Assembly: GCA_003254905.1 (NCBI GenBank)
Contig: QANU01101148.1
Span: forward strand, 416,630-480,629
From: Nissolia schottii
Taxonomy: Eukaryota; Streptophyta; Magnoliopsida; Fabales; Fabaceae
Reading direction: 5' to 3'
DNA: 64,000 nucleotides
The translations under genes and the position numbers were made by a program. Positions 61,601 to 64,000 of the stretch are shown in pieces. How positions within the stretch are numbered: the stretch's first letter is position 1; each line of letters begins with the position of its first letter. The notes beneath the pieces are model-generated. The model ran no database searches. It was not told the DNA's origin and saw nothing but the letters and a program-made list of their open reading frames with translations.

Positions 61601-61908
61601 GAATCTAACGACGCGCCACCTTTCTTCTTCCCATGTTTACCTTTACCTTTACTACCCCTCCTATCAGCTGCACCTTCCCTACAATCTTCACACCTTATGG
61701 ATCCAGAAGACCCAATCTTATCGGACAATCTAGTTAAATTAATACCTTTTACAAGATGAGGGCAAGTATTTGTCCCCTTCGCAACTGAAACCCCCTCATC
61801 AACAGACTCAACAGTCAAGTTGCAAGATTCCATAACCTTTTTAGGGGAATGGGTAGCAACTGCCTTCTTATCAGAGCCTTGGCTTCTCTTTTTGACTTTC
61901 TTCCCCAT
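58634..61908 (-). CDS. UBP2: Ubiquitin carboxyl-terminal hydrolase, UBP1/UBP2 type
   Basis: Predicted 997-residue cysteine protease that removes ubiquitin from proteins. Two coding exons: 61908-59153 and 58871-58634, joined in phase through an Arg codon. An N-terminal ZnF-UBP domain (about 49-150; CPH..., C-x2-C pairs, [13 protein letters not shown]-rich [15 protein letters not shown]) binds free ubiquitin C-termini in the family. The USP domain is split: the Cys box [13 protein letters not shown] has catalytic C240, and the His box [10 protein letters not shown] has H944, with D973 in [10 protein letters not shown] long acidic, Ser-rich insert lies between (about 410-680), then zinc-like CENC, as in UBP1/2 and human USP16/45. 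It is slightly longer than Arabidopsis UBP2. All catalytic residues are present. UBP1 versus UBP2 is not resolved. Confidence 0.95.
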
Positions 61909-61914
61909 CGGTTC

Positions 61915-62773
61915 CTATAGTCCAAAATAAACAACAAACTCAGCCAGCATAAACAGACAGGAAAATAGAAATCCAGTCCCTTATAGGTTGCCATTATACA
62001 CATACAGCTACAAAAATATTATGCAAAACTGGATGATTTTTATTTTCTTTTTACCTGGATATCAGGAAGCAAAGGAGGAAGATTTGAAACAAGGATCTTC
62101 AAAGAATCGAAGTTCTACTAGGAGCGACAATAAGCTAGATCCAAGCAAGCATGCAAGGCCTGATCCAATCCTACAGCATAAGAACAATTCAAAACACAAA
62201 CAGTTAGGGAAATAAAATATCATTCAAGGTGACCTAACCTGTGTTTGAAAGCCTTAGTGTATAAACGAAAATAGAGAACTTCAGTTAATTATATGAGGAC
62301 AGCAAACTAATAAAATGCAAATGTTTAGACTAGGGAGATTGCAAAGCACTATTCTTCGCAGCCAAATGCAAAGCAAATTGCCATCGACACAAAAGTCCCA
62401 ACAGAAATTAAGGAGAGAGTGAAATGTGGTATGCTATAATGTTCAAATGCTTTATTTCAAAAGCAAAACACTTTGAATTAGTGATATGCAGATTATATTG
62501 CTCCTAGTGATGAAGCTTATCCAAATGAAGCAAGAGCTGCTTAAATAACAAGAGCAAATAATGTACAGATGCACAAGTTTAAAGCATCAGATCGACAAGT
62601 GAAGCAAAGGAAACTGGGGAAAGTAAAAGGAGGAATATGTTCTCATTCATAGCATGTGCCAAACCAATTATCAATCAATCAATCAGTCATCAATAACAGA
62701 GAAACAAAAGAAAAATAAACAAATAAATAAATAATTGAAAAAAATAAAAGGGGGCGTTATCTAAATTGGATAC
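61915..62773 (-). other. 5' UTR intron of the UBP gene
   Basis: On the minus strand the donor is GTCGCAG/GTATCC at 62773. The acceptor GGACTATAG ends at 61915, six bases before the start codon (GAACCG ATG). The transcribed leader upstream, about 62774-63130, is CT-rich on the minus strand. Confidence 0.65.
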
Positions 62774-63300
62774 CTGCGACTGGGAAGGGAGATGAAAGGC
62801 AAGAGAGAAAAGTCCCCCAAAGGTTTGATGGGTGTTGACAAAAATCAGTGGTTTTGGCGAAAGAATCGGGAGATGGTGGGTTGGGGAGCGATGTGGAGGT
62901 GGGTTGGTGTGTAAAAAAAAAAGAGACCCAATAAAATAAAATAAAAAAGAGAGAAAGGAAGAAAGGAGATGAAGGTAAGATTCAGGATTGAAAGAAAGAT
63001 GGCAAAAAGTGTTGAGTGAGTGAGTAATAGATATTAGAAATAATAGGATGTATGTTAAGAGCAAAATCCCTGTGTTGGGTGCTGTCGGAGGAGAGGGGAG
63101 GGATGCCCTCTCTTTCTCTCTCTCAAGCGAGGGGCGTGAGACTGTCACTGTGAGAGAGACGTGCAAGGTTTGTTTACCAGTTGAGTCGGGTCGCTGCCCG
63201 ATCCGACCCTTTTCGATGGTTTGTTTGTATGCCCTTAACCCCTTCGGTAATATTGTAGAAGGTTTTTTTTTTGGTTAGATTGCCTAGGGTTAAGACATGC
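62774..63300 (-). promoter_or_regulatory. UBP leader and promoter region
   Basis: Minus-strand CT-rich leader (a GAGAGA-rich run on the plus strand at 63100-63125) continuing into the putative promoter. No TATA box was identified; a TATA-less housekeeping promoter is plausible. Confidence 0.4.
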
Positions 63301-63337
63301 ATCAAAATTCAGAGGATTCACTCCCTTATAAATTATT

Positions 63338-63360
63338 CACTACTAAAAAACCTAGAATCA
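63338..63360 (+). mobile_element. Possible isolated CACTA terminus
   Basis: CACTACTAAAAAACC resembles the start of the element at 24359 (CACTACTAAAAAC). The following sequence lacks the TACCGTC subterminal repeats seen there, so this may be a chance match or the edge of an unrelated family. Confidence 0.3.
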
Positions 63361-63410
63361 AACAAAAATTATGGCAATATATGAGTAGAAGGTCAAACAT
63401 GTGAGTTAAC

Positions 63411-63454
63411 ATTGTTTCTTTTAAATTATAAGATTGTTTCTTTTAAATTATAAG
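63411..63454. repeat. Perfect 22-bp tandem duplication
   Basis: ATTGTTTCTTTTAAATTATA plus AG, twice, at 63411-63432 and 63433-63454. Confidence 0.9.
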
Positions 63455-63587
63455 ATTAACTGCACAATAGGATTTTTTTTTTTAGAAGAGCAAACACTTG
63501 CATTTTTTTATGGGACAACTCGCCATCAGCCCTCCTAGCCCCTCTCCCACGTTTCTCTCTCGTTCTCCCACTCTTTCGATTATCCTC

Positions 63588-63595
63588 TATATAAA
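63588..63595 (+). promoter_or_regulatory. TATA box with CT-rich leader at window edge
   Basis: TATATAAA, then a leader with CTCTTCTCTCCTCATTCTC. It could be the promoter of a gene to the right of the window or an LTR promoter. The open frame around it (63498-63866) has no recognisable domain and starts upstream of the TATA box, so it is not called a gene. Confidence 0.35.
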
Positions 63596-64000
63596 CCTCA
63601 ACTTAGGGATCAAAATTGTGCACTTGAAAGCTCAAAAGAAACCCCAACTCTTCTCTCCTCATTCTCTTCTTCCTATTAGCAGAAAGCATCAAGAAACTAC
63701 TCTCATTCCCCAACCAAAACCAAAATCACTTGGCCAAGAACAAGGGCAATCATCTCTCCCTTGGTTCATAGAGATCAAACACTCAAAAAGTCACATTTCA
63801 CTTACTAGAGATCTTTCTCAAGCTACCTTCATTAGGTGGGTCATCTCCTTGGTTTTCTTTCATTGAGGAATGATCATGGAGACTTAGAAATGACCATCAA
63901 ATCTAACTCCATGATCAAACTCAAGCATTTTATAAAAAAATATGATTTTGTTCATATATGTGTTCATAGAATCTCACACTCATTTTTTCTTAGATATAAT

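Noticed and set aside
62690..63166. 158-residue minus-strand frame upstream of UBP
   Set aside because: It overlaps the UBP 5' leader and intron boundary, is CT-rich and low-complexity, and has no domain.
63498..63866. 122-residue plus-strand frame at the window edge
   Set aside because: It starts upstream of a TATA box and runs through a CT-rich leader, and no family resemblance is visible.

Overview
The window is nuclear DNA from a flowering plant, most likely a woody eudicot. The evidence is AT-rich intergenic DNA, plant-type GT-AG introns, plant-specific gene families (CHX cation/H+ exchanger, plant SCL-type SR protein, F-box/FBA protein), and CACTA, PIF/Harbinger, hAT and Ty3/gypsy (Tat-type) mobile DNA. 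A 218-base run of N and two isolated N bases in homopolymers show a draft assembly. The species cannot be named from the sequence alone.

Seven host genes are present. In order: the 3' part of UTP20 (SSU processome, + strand, about 85-7218); a NIPA-type Mg2+ transporter (+, 11754-14072); a CHX-type cation/H+ antiporter (+, 19503-22697); a TBC1D13-like RabGAP (-, 31358-35723); a single-exon F-box/FBA protein (+, 41175-42257); an SC35-like SR splicing factor of the SCL30A/SCL33 type (+, 45080-47675); and a UBP1/UBP2-type ubiquitin protease (-, 58634-61908). All seven were spliced by hand with phase-consistent junctions. They have unrelated cellular roles and look like independent eukaryotic genes, not a cluster.

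The rest is accessory DNA. At 14.5-18.1 kb there is a foldback element, a SINE head, a CACTA-derived remnant carrying two tandem, mutually related hairpins behind a TATA box (a candidate TE-born MIRNA locus), and a second CACTA-type end. At 23.1-30.8 kb a CACTA-type end is followed by an acidic 15-bp minisatellite and a captured kinesin motor exon. A larger CACTA element with a decayed TNP2-type transposase comes next, and it contains a nested hAT-like element. At 36-40 kb there is anonymous repetitive DNA, including direct repeats. At 49.4-56.1 kb a decayed Ty3/gypsy (Tat-like) element abuts an oppositely oriented fragment of another gypsy protease. Small foldback MITEs lie in introns and intergenic DNA, for example at 4066-4237, 10374-11109, 46974-47185 and 48105-48271.

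The most interesting observations are: the paired hairpins at 15669-16019; the kinesin fragment captured at a CACTA end; an antiporter whose conserved Asn-Asp pair reads Leu-Ser; a cluster of five GAAG motifs in the longest SR-gene intron, matching the known autoregulatory element of SCL33; and a GC-AG intron in UTP20 that is forced by reading phase.
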